From the NCBI GenBank assembly GCA_019694905.1, contig JAIBBB010000008.1, positions 1 through 37,991 of the forward strand: a DNA stretch of 37,991 nt, given 5' to 3'. Position 1 is the stretch's first letter, and the number at the start of each line of letters is the position of its first letter. The notes beneath the pieces are model-generated. The model made no database searches, was not told the DNA's origin, and was given only the letters and a program-made list of their open reading frames with translations. The translations under genes and the position numbers were made by a program. This DNA is from Cyclobacteriaceae bacterium. Lineage in GTDB: Bacteria > Bacteroidota > Bacteroidia > Cytophagales > Cyclobacteriaceae. This document shows positions 16,877 through 23,440 of this stretch, in pieces.

Positions 16877-17467
16877 CTAGATTGACTTGATGGCAAGGTT
16901 CCGCCAACGAACCCGAACGCCACCTCCGTCGTGAATTTGCAATGCTATCCGGCCGGGAATACTCCCTATTTTCGCGTCCGTCAGTCTGATCATTTCTGTT
17001 CCGTTGAGCCACGTCACGACGGTATTCTCATTGACATAAACCTTCATGGTATTCCATTCTCCAACCTTCAGTGCCGCCTCTTTTGAAGGATCCGGTTGGA
17101 TAAGCCATCCTCTGCCGTAGGATTCATAGATACCCCCGCTGTGATGTCCGAGGGGTGCCACCTCGGCTTGCCATCCGGAGACTTTGGTCCCCTCTACCTG
17201 CGAATGAAAAAAAACGCCACTGTTGCCATTGGACTCCTGGAAGAATTCCAAAGTCAGTTCAAAATTCTTGTACTCCCCTTCCGTCGAAAGATATCCATAC
17301 TGCTTGTCCGGGCCACTTTCGCAAACCAATTCACCTTTTTCCACATACCATCGCTCCGTTCCGTGGACACGCCATCCCGAAAGATCCTTGCCATTAAAGA
17401 TGGACACTGGTTGAGCAATCGACAGCGTGCTGACCAGCAATAAAATGACAAGAGTAGTTGTTTTCAT
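16877..17467 (-). CDS. Exported DUF1080 (3-keto-disaccharide hydrolase-like) protein
   Basis: A 196-residue secreted protein with a signal peptide (residues 1-18, cleavage after SIA before Q). The mature part is one DUF1080 concanavalin-like beta-sandwich: SIFNGKDLSGWRVHG at the start, GYLSTEGEYKNFELTLEF, NSGVFFHSQVEG, then GEWNTMKVYVNENTVVTWLNG and GRIALQIHDGG. Some family members hydrolyse 3-keto-glycosides, others only bind carbohydrate. The present sequence does not tell which. It is 28 nt downstream of the MORN lipoprotein gene on the same strand, so both are likely in the cell envelope and possibly cotranscribed. Confidence 0.88.
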   Translation of the reverse strand: MKTTTLVILLLVSTLSIAQPVSIFNGKDLSGWRVHGTERWYVEKGELVCESGPDKQYGYLSTEGEYKNFELTLEFFQESNGNSGVFFHSQVEGTKVSGWQAEVAPLGHHSGGIYESYGRGWLIQPDPSKEAALKVGEWNTMKVYVNENTVVTWLNGTEMIRLTDAKIGSIPGRIALQIHDGGGVRVRWRNLAIKSI

Positions 17468-17495
17468 AAATTGAAAATTTGTTGGGCAAAAGGTA

Positions 17496-18086
17496 CTATT
17501 TCTTGACTAATTGTCCGTCCCTGTATTCATATTGGATGGTCACATTCCCCTCCTGATCATACCATTTGGAAACTCCGTCTCTGAGGCCATTCTTGTAGTT
17601 TCCCTCTTCCACAATCTTTCCATTATCATAAAAGACCCGTACCCTTCCTTCGATCTTGCCAAATACATAGTTGCGTTCTTCTTTCAGGTTAGCATAGTTG
17701 TATTCGCGATAAGCTCCATGTCGCATATCCTGATGGTACCAAATGCGTTTGATAACCTGGCCACCGTCATTAAATTCAACAGAAGGGCCTTCACGCTTTC
17801 CATTGTAGTACGGGGTAATTGACTGAACGGCTCCAGTTGAAAAGTAGGTTATCCATGTTCCGGTCTTCACACCATTGACCAAGTGCCCCTCCGAACCATC
17901 TGGAAGGGTAACCCGTTCCAACTCCTTAGTGTCTGCGAATGATTCTCGTTTGGTTGCTGCCGGCAAGATCATTCTGTTTGCGCTGGAATCTGCAATGGTA
18001 TTGGCGGCACCCTCGGAATTAGTTTCTTCGGGGGACGCTGTACACGCTGCCAGGACAATCATGATCAGGTATCCATGTCTCTTCAT
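17496..18086 (-). CDS. MORN-repeat lipoprotein, YwqK antitoxin-like family
   Basis: A 196-residue lipoprotein: a short signal sequence ends in the lipobox VLAAC with Cys15 as the lipid-modified residue. A Ser/Thr/Glu-rich linker follows to about residue 50. From about 60 on there are five or so MORN-like repeats of about 23 residues (HLVNGVKTGTWITYFSTGA, YYNGKREGPSVEFNDGG, HQDMRHGAYREYNYAN, YVFGKIEGRVRVFYDNG, YKNGLRDGVSKWYDQEG). Databases often name this family YwqK-type antitoxin, but with a lipobox and no toxin partner nearby that role is doubtful here. It is more likely an envelope protein with a repeat scaffold. It is followed by the DUF1080 gene. Confidence 0.85.
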   Translation of the reverse strand: MKRHGYLIMIVLAACTASPEETNSEGAANTIADSSANRMILPAATKRESFADTKELERVTLPDGSEGHLVNGVKTGTWITYFSTGAVQSITPYYNGKREGPSVEFNDGGQVIKRIWYHQDMRHGAYREYNYANLKEERNYVFGKIEGRVRVFYDNGKIVEEGNYKNGLRDGVSKWYDQEGNVTIQYEYRDGQLVKK

Positions 18087-18130
18087 GACAATATGCTATT
18101 GGGTTCCAGCGCTAATTTATAGCAGAGGCG

Positions 18131-18138
18131 TATTTTTG
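18131..18138 (+). promoter_or_regulatory. -7 box of the RlmI-like gene
   Basis: TATTTTTG matches TAnnTTTG exactly and ends 15 nt before the ATG at 18154. It lies in the 67-nt divergent gap shared with the MORN lipoprotein gene. No convincing -33 element is seen. Confidence 0.5.
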
Positions 18139-18153
18139 CCCAAATAATACTCC

Positions 18154-19335
18154 ATGGAAGCAAGACCTCCTCAAGTTTCGGGTACCGTTCAGATTAAGCC
18201 AGAGCGGGAACAATCACTGAGAAGGAAGCATCCGTGGATATTTTCAGGATCTGTACTTCATGCTTCTCCTGGAATTCAGGACGGTGATTGGGTAGCCATT
18301 ACCAACACCAGGAATGAGCGGCTTGCCTATGGCCATTTTCAAAAGGGCTCCATCACCATAAGGGTATTGTCTTTCGGGCCCGAGGCCCCTTCAGCCTCCT
18401 TCTGGGAGGATCGTCTTCGGATGGCGCAAGGCCATCGGGATCTTCTTGGGTTTCATAAATCTTCAACGAATGCATACCGGTTGATCCATGGCGAAGGCGA
18501 TGGTTTGCCTGGGCTAATCATAGACTTCTACAATGGAGTTTTTGTGGTGCAATCCCATTCTGTGGGCATGCACCGGGACAGGCAGGACATCGCAACCGCG
18601 CTCAAAAGGCACTTTGGTGATTCTTTGAAGGCCATTTACTACAAATCCACTCTCGACCAGTCACAGGAAGAGTATCTGGCAGGTCTTTCTGCATCTCCCC
18701 ACATTATTGAAGAATATGGCAACCGGTTTCTGGTAGATTGGGAGCAAGGACAGAAGACCGGATTCTTCCTTGATCAGCGCGAAAACCGCAGACTGCTTGG
18801 ATCCTTTGCCGCTGGCAAAAGGGTCCTGAATACATTTTGCTATAGTGGTGGATTCTCTGTGTATGCCTTGAATCAGGGGGCTACCCTGGTGGAATCCGTC
18901 GATGCTTCGGAGGGGGCCATTGAACTCACCCGAAGGAATCTCGAACTGAACGGACACTCGGCTGAGCAGCATGGGTGCTTTGCCGAAGACACTTTCAAGT
19001 TTCTGGAGCTCCGGAAGGCATCACATGATGTAATTGTCCTTGACCCACCGGCTTTTGCAAAACACAAAGACGCCCGACATCAGGCAGTAAAGGGATATCA
19101 GCGACTGAACACTGCCGCCATGAAGAGCATCAATCCCAACGGAATCCTGTTCACCTTTTCATGTTCTCAGGTCGTCGACCGCCAGTTATTTTATGACACA
19201 ATTGTCTCTGCGGCTCATCAGTCGGGTCGTACGATTAGGTGTTTGTACCATCTTTCGCAGCCTCCCGATCACCCTGTATCGCTTTTTCATCCAGAAGGGG
19301 AATATCTGAAAGGGCTTGTTTTGCTGGTGGAGTGA
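18154..19335 (+). CDS. RlmI-like 23S rRNA cytosine-C5 methyltransferase
   Basis: A 393-residue class I SAM-dependent methyltransferase with an N-terminal PUA domain (about residues 10-90). This is the RlmI architecture; E. coli RlmI makes m5C1962 in 23S rRNA. Visible motifs are the PUA segment RKHPWIFSGSVLHASPG, then GEGDGLPGLIIDFYNG, the family tag GQKTGFFLDQRENRRLL, SAM-binding motif VLNTFCYSGGFSVYALNQGA (about 224-243), motif IV VLDPPAFAK, and the catalytic Cys in FTFSCSQ. The last strand ends YLKGLVLLVE. The substrate is inferred from the family. The gene is followed, after a 93-nt gap with its own promoter signal, by DUF4783 and nadC. Confidence 0.92.
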   Translation: MEARPPQVSGTVQIKPEREQSLRRKHPWIFSGSVLHASPGIQDGDWVAITNTRNERLAYGHFQKGSITIRVLSFGPEAPSASFWEDRLRMAQGHRDLLGFHKSSTNAYRLIHGEGDGLPGLIIDFYNGVFVVQSHSVGMHRDRQDIATALKRHFGDSLKAIYYKSTLDQSQEEYLAGLSASPHIIEEYGNRFLVDWEQGQKTGFFLDQRENRRLLGSFAAGKRVLNTFCYSGGFSVYALNQGATLVESVDASEGAIELTRRNLELNGHSAEQHGCFAEDTFKFLELRKASHDVIVLDPPAFAKHKDARHQAVKGYQRLNTAAMKSINPNGILFTFSCSQVVDRQLFYDTIVSAAHQSGRTIRCLYHLSQPPDHPVSLFHPEGEYLKGLVLLVE

Positions 19336-19392
19336 GAAAAATTGGCATTCTTCGGCGACCAGCCGTTATGGGCATACTTATTTTCTAGAATA

Positions 19393-19412
19393 CCATTAAT
19401 GGCATACTTTTG
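19393..19412 (+). promoter_or_regulatory. Promoter with adjacent palindrome upstream of DUF4783/nadC
   Basis: The -7 box TACTTTTG at 19405-19412 matches TAnnTTTG exactly and ends 16 nt before the ATG at 19429. A perfect 10-base palindrome CCATTAATGG (19393-19402) lies two bases upstream of it, in the spacer, where an operator could act. The word ATGG(G)CATACTT also occurs twice, near 19368 and at 19400. No known repressor motif is recognised. Confidence 0.5.
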
Positions 19413-19428
19413 GGTGCATATTGGACCT

Positions 19429-19818
19429 ATGAAACACATTTGGCTGGTAGGACTCCTGTTTTTGTTCATCGGCACTACGGCTGCTGCACAAGCAGACATC
19501 TTTAATCCTATGCGCGATGCCATCAAGGCGGGGAATGCTAAAGAACTGGCAAAGCACTTTAATCAATCAGTCGATCTTAATCTGGAGGGCAACACCAGCA
19601 TTTACAGCAAGACCCAGGCTGAGATAGTTATCAGGGACTTCTTTCAAAAACATCCCAAGTCAGATTTCGCAATCGTTCATACCGGTTCCTCCAAAGGTGG
19701 GCTTCAATTCGCAATCGGTCGGTTTGTCAGTGGGGGCCAAAACTATTCGGTCTTGATGAGGGTGCGCCAGGTGGGGGAAGTGTTCCTCATACATGAAATC
19801 AGTTTTGTCAAGGAGTGA
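19429..19818 (+). CDS. Exported DUF4783 protein
   Basis: A 129-residue protein with a signal peptide (MKHIWLVGLLFLFIGTTAAAQA, cleavage after AAA or AQA). The mature part is a single DUF4783 domain, an NTF2-like alpha/beta fold: a first helix IFNPMRDAIKAGNAKELAKHF, strand VDLNLEG, helix TKTQAEIVIRDFFQKH-like segment (the sequence reads SKTQAEIVIRDFFQKHP) and final strands YSVLMRVRQVGEVFLIHEISF. The ATG at 19429 is chosen because it starts the signal peptide; an upstream in-frame extension to 19342 would cross the promoter. The family sits upstream of nadC in many Bacteroidota; its function is unknown. The stop overlaps or abuts the start region of nadC. Confidence 0.9.
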   Translation: MKHIWLVGLLFLFIGTTAAAQADIFNPMRDAIKAGNAKELAKHFNQSVDLNLEGNTSIYSKTQAEIVIRDFFQKHPKSDFAIVHTGSSKGGLQFAIGRFVSGGQNYSVLMRVRQVGEVFLIHEISFVKE

Positions 19819-19823
19819 TCGGA

Positions 19824-20690
19824 ATGCTCCTTCCGTCGCTTCCCTACCTCACTGAGAAGAGAATCCGTGATTTTATTGAGACTGCTTTGCGCGAAGACCT
19901 TGGCGAGGGTGACTTTTCAACGCTTTCTGTTGCTCCGCACAAACGTATTTGTCGGGCACGTCTGCTGGTAAAAGACAGCGGTGTGCTTGCCGGCGTAGCG
20001 CTCGCCGAGAGAATCTTCCACTTTTTGGACAGTACATTAGACTGTAAGTTTCTGATTCCGGATGGTGCTTGTGTCAATCCTGGTGATGTAGCATTCGAAG
20101 TGACCGGTAACTTCCAGACCATTCTTTCAGCAGAGAGGCTGGTGCTGAACTGCATGCAGCGCATGAGTGGAATCGCAACACGTACCGCTACTCTGAAGAA
20201 GCTGCTGGAAGGCACCAAAGCTCAACTATTGGATACGCGGAAGACCACCCCTAATTTCAGACTCGCAGAAAAGTGGGCCGTTCACATTGGTGGTGGTATG
20301 AATCATCGTTATTGTCTGGATGACATGATCATGCTGAAAGACAATCATGTCGATATTGCCGGTGGCATTTCAGCGGCTGTGCAGGCTGCTGCACAGTACC
20401 GCCAAATCCACAACCTTCCCCTGCGCATTGAAGTAGAAACCCGCAATCTTCGTGAAGTTAGGGAGGCTCTTTCCACAGGCGTGGTGGACGTGATTATGCT
20501 CGACAATATGACGGTGGAAATGATGAGGGAAGCCGTTGCGATAGTGGGTCACGCTTGTGAGACTGAAGCAAGTGGAGGCATCACAGAAGGCAATATACGG
20601 GCAGTAGCGGAAACCGGCGTTACCTACATTTCCGTCGGCGCGCTGACCCATTCCTTTCAAAGCCTGGATATGAGCCTGAAAGTCTTCTAG
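19824..20690 (+). CDS. nadC: Quinolinate phosphoribosyltransferase (carboxylating)
   Basis: A 288-residue NadC, which converts quinolinate and PRPP to nicotinate mononucleotide, CO2 and pyrophosphate in de novo NAD synthesis. Motifs are intact: LREDLGEGDFST, the helix ERLVLNCMQRMSGIATRT, DTRKTTPNFRLAEKWAV, HIGGGMNHRYCLDD, MLKDNHVD, EVETRN, VIMLDNM and EASGGI. I chose the ATG at 19824 because AAGGAG at 19810-19815 is one of the few good Shine-Dalgarno sequences in the window and is 8 nt upstream. A GTG at 19815, overlapping the DUF4783 stop, would add three residues. No nadA or nadB is present in the window. Confidence 0.97.
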   Translation: MLLPSLPYLTEKRIRDFIETALREDLGEGDFSTLSVAPHKRICRARLLVKDSGVLAGVALAERIFHFLDSTLDCKFLIPDGACVNPGDVAFEVTGNFQTILSAERLVLNCMQRMSGIATRTATLKKLLEGTKAQLLDTRKTTPNFRLAEKWAVHIGGGMNHRYCLDDMIMLKDNHVDIAGGISAAVQAAAQYRQIHNLPLRIEVETRNLREVREALSTGVVDVIMLDNMTVEMMREAVAIVGHACETEASGGITEGNIRAVAETGVTYISVGALTHSFQSLDMSLKVF

Positions 20691-20705
20691 TTCGCGTTTT
20701 TGGTT

Positions 20706-20713
20706 TATTTTTG
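20706..20713 (+). promoter_or_regulatory. -7 box of the YcxB-like gene
   Basis: TATTTTTG matches TAnnTTTG exactly. It lies 16 nt after the nadC stop and ends 19 nt before the ATG at 20733. No clear -33 element is seen, and the local DNA is T-rich, so the match is less telling. Confidence 0.4.
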
Positions 20714-20732
20714 CCGACCAAACTGTACTACC

Positions 20733-21203
20733 ATGATTGTCAAAACCCGTAACTATCGAATGGAGAAAAAGGATTACATCCGGCTGGCCCTCCGCAACGT
20801 TCTTCGCCAGCAATGGTGGGCCGGACTGATTGCCTTAGCCATTTGTCTCGGGTTCATATGGATTGCAAGTTTCTGGTGGATTGTAGGGGCCATCGTGGCC
20901 TATGGTTTATTTGTGCTCTTTTGGTGGATCCAGTTTTATGGCGTTACTCAACTCGAACAAGGCAAAATGCTCTTCGAGAAATTCGCCTATGAAATCACCA
21001 GCCAGCAAATCCTTATGAAAATAAATGCCCGCGAAGGGATGCCACTCAAATGGGATCAAATCAAGCGAGCTCAAATTGGCAAGGACCATTTCCTGCTTTT
21101 CGTGAATAAGGCTCAATTGATTCATTGGCCCTTCAAGATCTTTGCCACCGAGAACGAGCGAAAGTTCGTGATCAGCATTTTGAAAACTAAAGGTTTGCTC
21201 TAG
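20733..21203 (+). CDS. YcxB-like membrane protein
   Basis: A 156-residue protein with two transmembrane helices close together (about residues 29-45 and 48-66, Trp-rich: WWAGLIALAICLGFIWIASFWWIVG). A C-terminal soluble domain follows with the YcxB-like pattern: YEITSQQILMKINAREGMPLKWDQIKRAQIGKDHFLLFVNKAQLIHWPFKIF. The N-terminus is basic. The fold family is recognisable but no function is established. ATG 20733 (MIVKTRNYRMEKKDY) is preferred over 20700 because the longer version would cross the -7 box. It ends 20 nt before recX and may be cotranscribed with it. Confidence 0.82.
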   Translation: MIVKTRNYRMEKKDYIRLALRNVLRQQWWAGLIALAICLGFIWIASFWWIVGAIVAYGLFVLFWWIQFYGVTQLEQGKMLFEKFAYEITSQQILMKINAREGMPLKWDQIKRAQIGKDHFLLFVNKAQLIHWPFKIFATENERKFVISILKTKGLL

Positions 21204-21223
21204 AGAGGTTATCTCAACAACGC

Positions 21224-21703
21224 ATGCAATCAGTCGGACGCACTGCTCTCGCTCAGAAAATCCGGCATTTCTGCGCATTCCAGGAACGGTCCCACAGTGA
21301 GGTAAGAAAGAAGTTGCTTAACCTGGGGGCAAAAGGCGATACCCTCGAAGAGATTATCGTTGAGTTGATTGCAGACGGGTTTCTCAACGAAGAGCGGTTC
21401 GCCAAAGCATATGCCGGAGGAAAATTCCGGATGAAGCACTGGGGCCGTATCAAGATTGAGAGAGGATTGCAGAACCATGGCGTATCTGCCCGATGCATTG
21501 CCACTGGAATGAAAGAGATTCCCGAGGACGATTATCTCAACGTAGTTCGGCGGCTGATTGAGCAAAAGATGTCTGAAGAGACCGAACAGGACCTGTTCAT
21601 TCGCAGGGACAAAGTCTCCCGATTTTTGATTGGCCGGGGGTTTGAACCCGACCTGGTGTGGGAACAACTAAAGAGGGAATTCGGGAGTATTCCGCGGTCA
21701 TGA
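21224..21703 (+). CDS. recX: Regulatory protein RecX
   Basis: A 159-residue RecX family protein, which binds RecA filaments and blocks their growth. Three tandem three-helix repeats can be seen: QKIRHFCAFQERSHSEVRKKLLNLG, then ELIADGFLNEERFAKAYAGGKFRMKHWGRIKIERGLQNHGVS, and RDKVSRFLIGRGFEPDLVWEQL. The motifs GFLNEERFA and FLxxRGF are typical of the family. recA is not in the window, which is common in Bacteroidota. It lies between the YcxB-like gene and the ATP-grasp-like gene. Confidence 0.93.
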   Translation: MQSVGRTALAQKIRHFCAFQERSHSEVRKKLLNLGAKGDTLEEIIVELIADGFLNEERFAKAYAGGKFRMKHWGRIKIERGLQNHGVSARCIATGMKEIPEDDYLNVVRRLIEQKMSEETEQDLFIRRDKVSRFLIGRGFEPDLVWEQLKREFGSIPRS

Positions 21704-21732
21704 ATTGTCTCGCTTTCTGTAAAAAATTCATG
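21699..21732 (+). repeat. Inverted repeat over the recX stop and the next start
   Basis: CATGAATT at 21699-21706 is repeated in inverted form, AATTCATG, at 21725-21732, with an 18-nt loop. It spans the recX stop codon and ends 2 nt before the ATG at 21735. An RNA hairpin here could hide the start of the downstream gene. The loop has no T run after the stem, so it is not a normal terminator. Confidence 0.55.
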
Positions 21733-21734
21733 CA

Positions 21735-22763
21735 ATGATCGGCCGGGCCTGGAGGATTTGGTGGATCAAATTGCTTCATTGGGAGTTTTGGCCCTTTGGC
21801 ATTGTCCAGCTACCGGCATTTCTTTATTGGCTATGGCTTTCCTTTCGTGCCCGGTCCTTCTTTTTCTTTTCAGCGTCCAATCCTTCAATTCTTTCGGGTG
21901 GAATGCTGGGTGAATCTAAGTATGATGCTTTGCTTCTCGTCCCCGAACGAGTGCGCCCAAGAATGCTTCTGATCACTCCTCCGGCAAGCCCGTCGGAAGT
22001 TGATGAATTGATTCAGCAGCATGGTCTTCGCTATCCACTTATTTTCAAACCAGATATTGGAGAGCGCGGGTGGATGGTTCGTCGTATCAATGGGCCAAAT
22101 GACATTGCCGCCTACCTTTCCCTCATCCGCATCCCCTTTATTGTTCAGGACTTTGTCGACCTCCCAAATGAATTTGGTGTCTTTTACACACGTTATCCAC
22201 AAGAAAGTGATGGTCTTGTCACTTCAATTACAGGCAAGAAGATGCTGTCTGTTGTGGGTAATGGCAAGTTGTCCCTGGGTTCCTTGATTAGCATGAACCC
22301 CCGGGCATTGCTCCAGTGGGAAAAACTGACAGCTACCTATGCCCATCAATGGGACGATATCATTGAAGACAGCCGTGAGATTGAACTTGTTTCCATAGGA
22401 AACCACTGTCTGGGAACGACCTTCCTGAATGCCAATCATCTGATAACGGAGAAAATGAATCAGTCCTTCACAACAATCTGTGAAGAGATTCCGGGTTTCT
22501 ACTTCGGTCGCTTTGATTTGCGCTGCGCTTCGGAGTCGGCGCTGGAGCAGGGTGATGTAATGATCCTTGAATTGAATGGCTGTGGTGCCGAGCCCGCGCA
22601 TATTTATCATCCGGGTGCCTCATTTTTTCAGGGCGTAAGGACGATCCTTTTGCATTGGAAAACCCTTTATAAAATCAGTGAGCAAAACCACCGCAAAGGC
22701 GTCCCTTACATGACCTTCTCGGAAGCCAGAAGTGCATACCGACGGTTTGCTTCCCGGAAGTAG
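21735..22763 (+). CDS. ATP-grasp-like protein of unknown substrate
   Basis: A 342-residue protein with a hydrophobic N-terminus (Trp-rich, possibly one or two membrane-associated segments, residues 5-45). From about residue 90 it resembles ATP-grasp ligases of the D-Ala-D-Ala ligase type: LRYPLIFKPDIGERGWMVRRI (ATP-binding Lys strand), IPFIVQDFVDLPNEFGVFYTRYP, and the metal-site-like strand FGRFDLRC followed by VMILELNGCGAEPAHIY, where Asp and Glu-Leu-Asn stand in the usual places for Mg-ATP ligands. The substrate is unknown and no partner biosynthetic gene lies nearby. It follows recX by 31 nt. An alternative is a degenerate ATP-grasp protein with a structural role. Confidence 0.75.
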   Translation: MIGRAWRIWWIKLLHWEFWPFGIVQLPAFLYWLWLSFRARSFFFFSASNPSILSGGMLGESKYDALLLVPERVRPRMLLITPPASPSEVDELIQQHGLRYPLIFKPDIGERGWMVRRINGPNDIAAYLSLIRIPFIVQDFVDLPNEFGVFYTRYPQESDGLVTSITGKKMLSVVGNGKLSLGSLISMNPRALLQWEKLTATYAHQWDDIIEDSREIELVSIGNHCLGTTFLNANHLITEKMNQSFTTICEEIPGFYFGRFDLRCASESALEQGDVMILELNGCGAEPAHIYHPGASFFQGVRTILLHWKTLYKISEQNHRKGVPYMTFSEARSAYRRFASRK

Positions 22764-22773
22764 CAGAGAAGTT

Positions 22774-22929
22774 CTACCCGCAACCCAGGTTTTTCTTGAG
22801 ATCTCTGGCAGGAAAACCACCATACTTGTTCTCGTCGGGCTCTGCGGGCCAAGTTGTCTTCCTTAATGCATCTGGAATCGGATCAGTTTTTGCCTTTTGT
22901 ACGGACTTTGACTTCTTCTTGCGTTTCAT
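22774..22929 (-). CDS. Small basic hypothetical protein, 51 residues
   Basis: A 51-residue ORF starting MKRKKKSKSVQKAKTDPIPD and ending GGFPARDLKKNLGCG. Similar short proteins with a basic N-terminus and an end close to RDLKKNLGCG occur, as far as I recall, across Bacteroidota, which argues for a real gene. No function is known. The Cys near the C-terminus could be redox or metal active, but this is speculation. The stop lies 10 nt from the stop of the converging ATP-grasp-like gene. The ATG at 22929 is chosen as the last start before the basic stretch. Confidence 0.65.
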   Translation of the reverse strand: MKRKKKSKSVQKAKTDPIPDALRKTTWPAEPDENKYGGFPARDLKKNLGCG

Positions 22930-22990
22930 GGTCTTCAAGTTACAGAAAGGCATTAAGCAATAGCCGATTCGCACCGAGCATGGTTTTTGC

Positions 22991-22998
22991 TATCTTTG
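22991..22998 (+). promoter_or_regulatory. -7 box of the metal-efflux locus
   Basis: TATCTTTG is an exact TAnnTTTG match and ends 9 nt before the ATG at 23008, giving a leader of only a few bases. It would drive the small exported protein and probably the efflux genes behind it. Confidence 0.55.
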
Positions 22999-23007
22999 TT
23001 TTGACCG

Positions 23008-23379
23008 ATGAAGCGCTTTCTGGCAATAGGATTCTTGCTTTTGTACGCCAACTCATTCACTGAAATGCATGAGTTTTTGCGGCTTCCTGTACTGTATGCC
23101 CATTTTGAAGAGCACAAACAGCTCGTCAATGACCTGACTTTGTGGGAGTTTTTAACCCTGCACTATCAGTCCGATGGTGCTAATCACGACCCGGAAGACA
23201 GCCGGCTCCCATTTAAAGATCCACGACATTCATTTACCGTACCGGCTGTGGCCTTGCCCTTTCAACGAATCACTCTTGCTGACTTTGTCTCTCCCTTTGT
23301 TGTTATTCACTACTCAACCTATTCTGAGGCTTTCGTATCGTCACCCTTGAAAGACATTTTTCAGCCCCCCAGAGCCTGA
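23008..23379 (+). CDS. Small His-rich exported protein ahead of the RND pump
   Basis: A 123-residue protein with a hydrophobic N-terminus (residues 4-16) that looks like a signal peptide or membrane anchor. The rest has several His and acidic residues: MHEFLRLPVLYAHFEEHKQL (His21, His32, His36), LTLHYQ (His52), NHDPED (His60). A further segment DSRLPFKDPRHSFT follows. Small proteins with the pattern HEFLKLPxLxxHFxEH occur ahead of CusA-type pump genes in Bacteroidota as far as I recall; none has an assigned role that I know. A periplasmic metal-binding role is an inference from the His content and position. It is 61 nt upstream of the pump gene. Confidence 0.75.
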   Translation: MKRFLAIGFLLLYANSFTEMHEFLRLPVLYAHFEEHKQLVNDLTLWEFLTLHYQSDGANHDPEDSRLPFKDPRHSFTVPAVALPFQRITLADFVSPFVVIHYSTYSEAFVSSPLKDIFQPPRA

Positions 23380-23395
23380 CATTACATATTGTCAG
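23376..23395 (+). promoter_or_regulatory. Inverted repeat ahead of the RND pump gene
   Basis: CTGACA at 23376-23381 and TGTCAG at 23390-23395 form a 6-bp perfect inverted repeat with an 8-nt spacer. It begins at the stop codon of the small exported protein and lies 45 nt before the pump ATG. A run of six T follows at 23401-23406, five bases after the stem, so it may be a weak terminator/attenuator or an operator for a metal sensor. No regulator gene is present in the window. Confidence 0.4.
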
Positions 23396-23440
23396 TTCAG
23401 TTTTTTCTCTTCTCAATCCATACTTTAAACAGTACTTACC

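Noticed and set aside
17496..18086. A toxin-antitoxin locus, as the YwqK family name suggests
   Set aside because: The protein is a lipoprotein with MORN repeats and no toxin-like neighbour is present; the family name alone is not evidence.
18661..18972. Minus-strand ORF of 103 codons inside the RlmI-like gene
   Set aside because: It is fully antisense to conserved methyltransferase motifs and has no start signal or family match.
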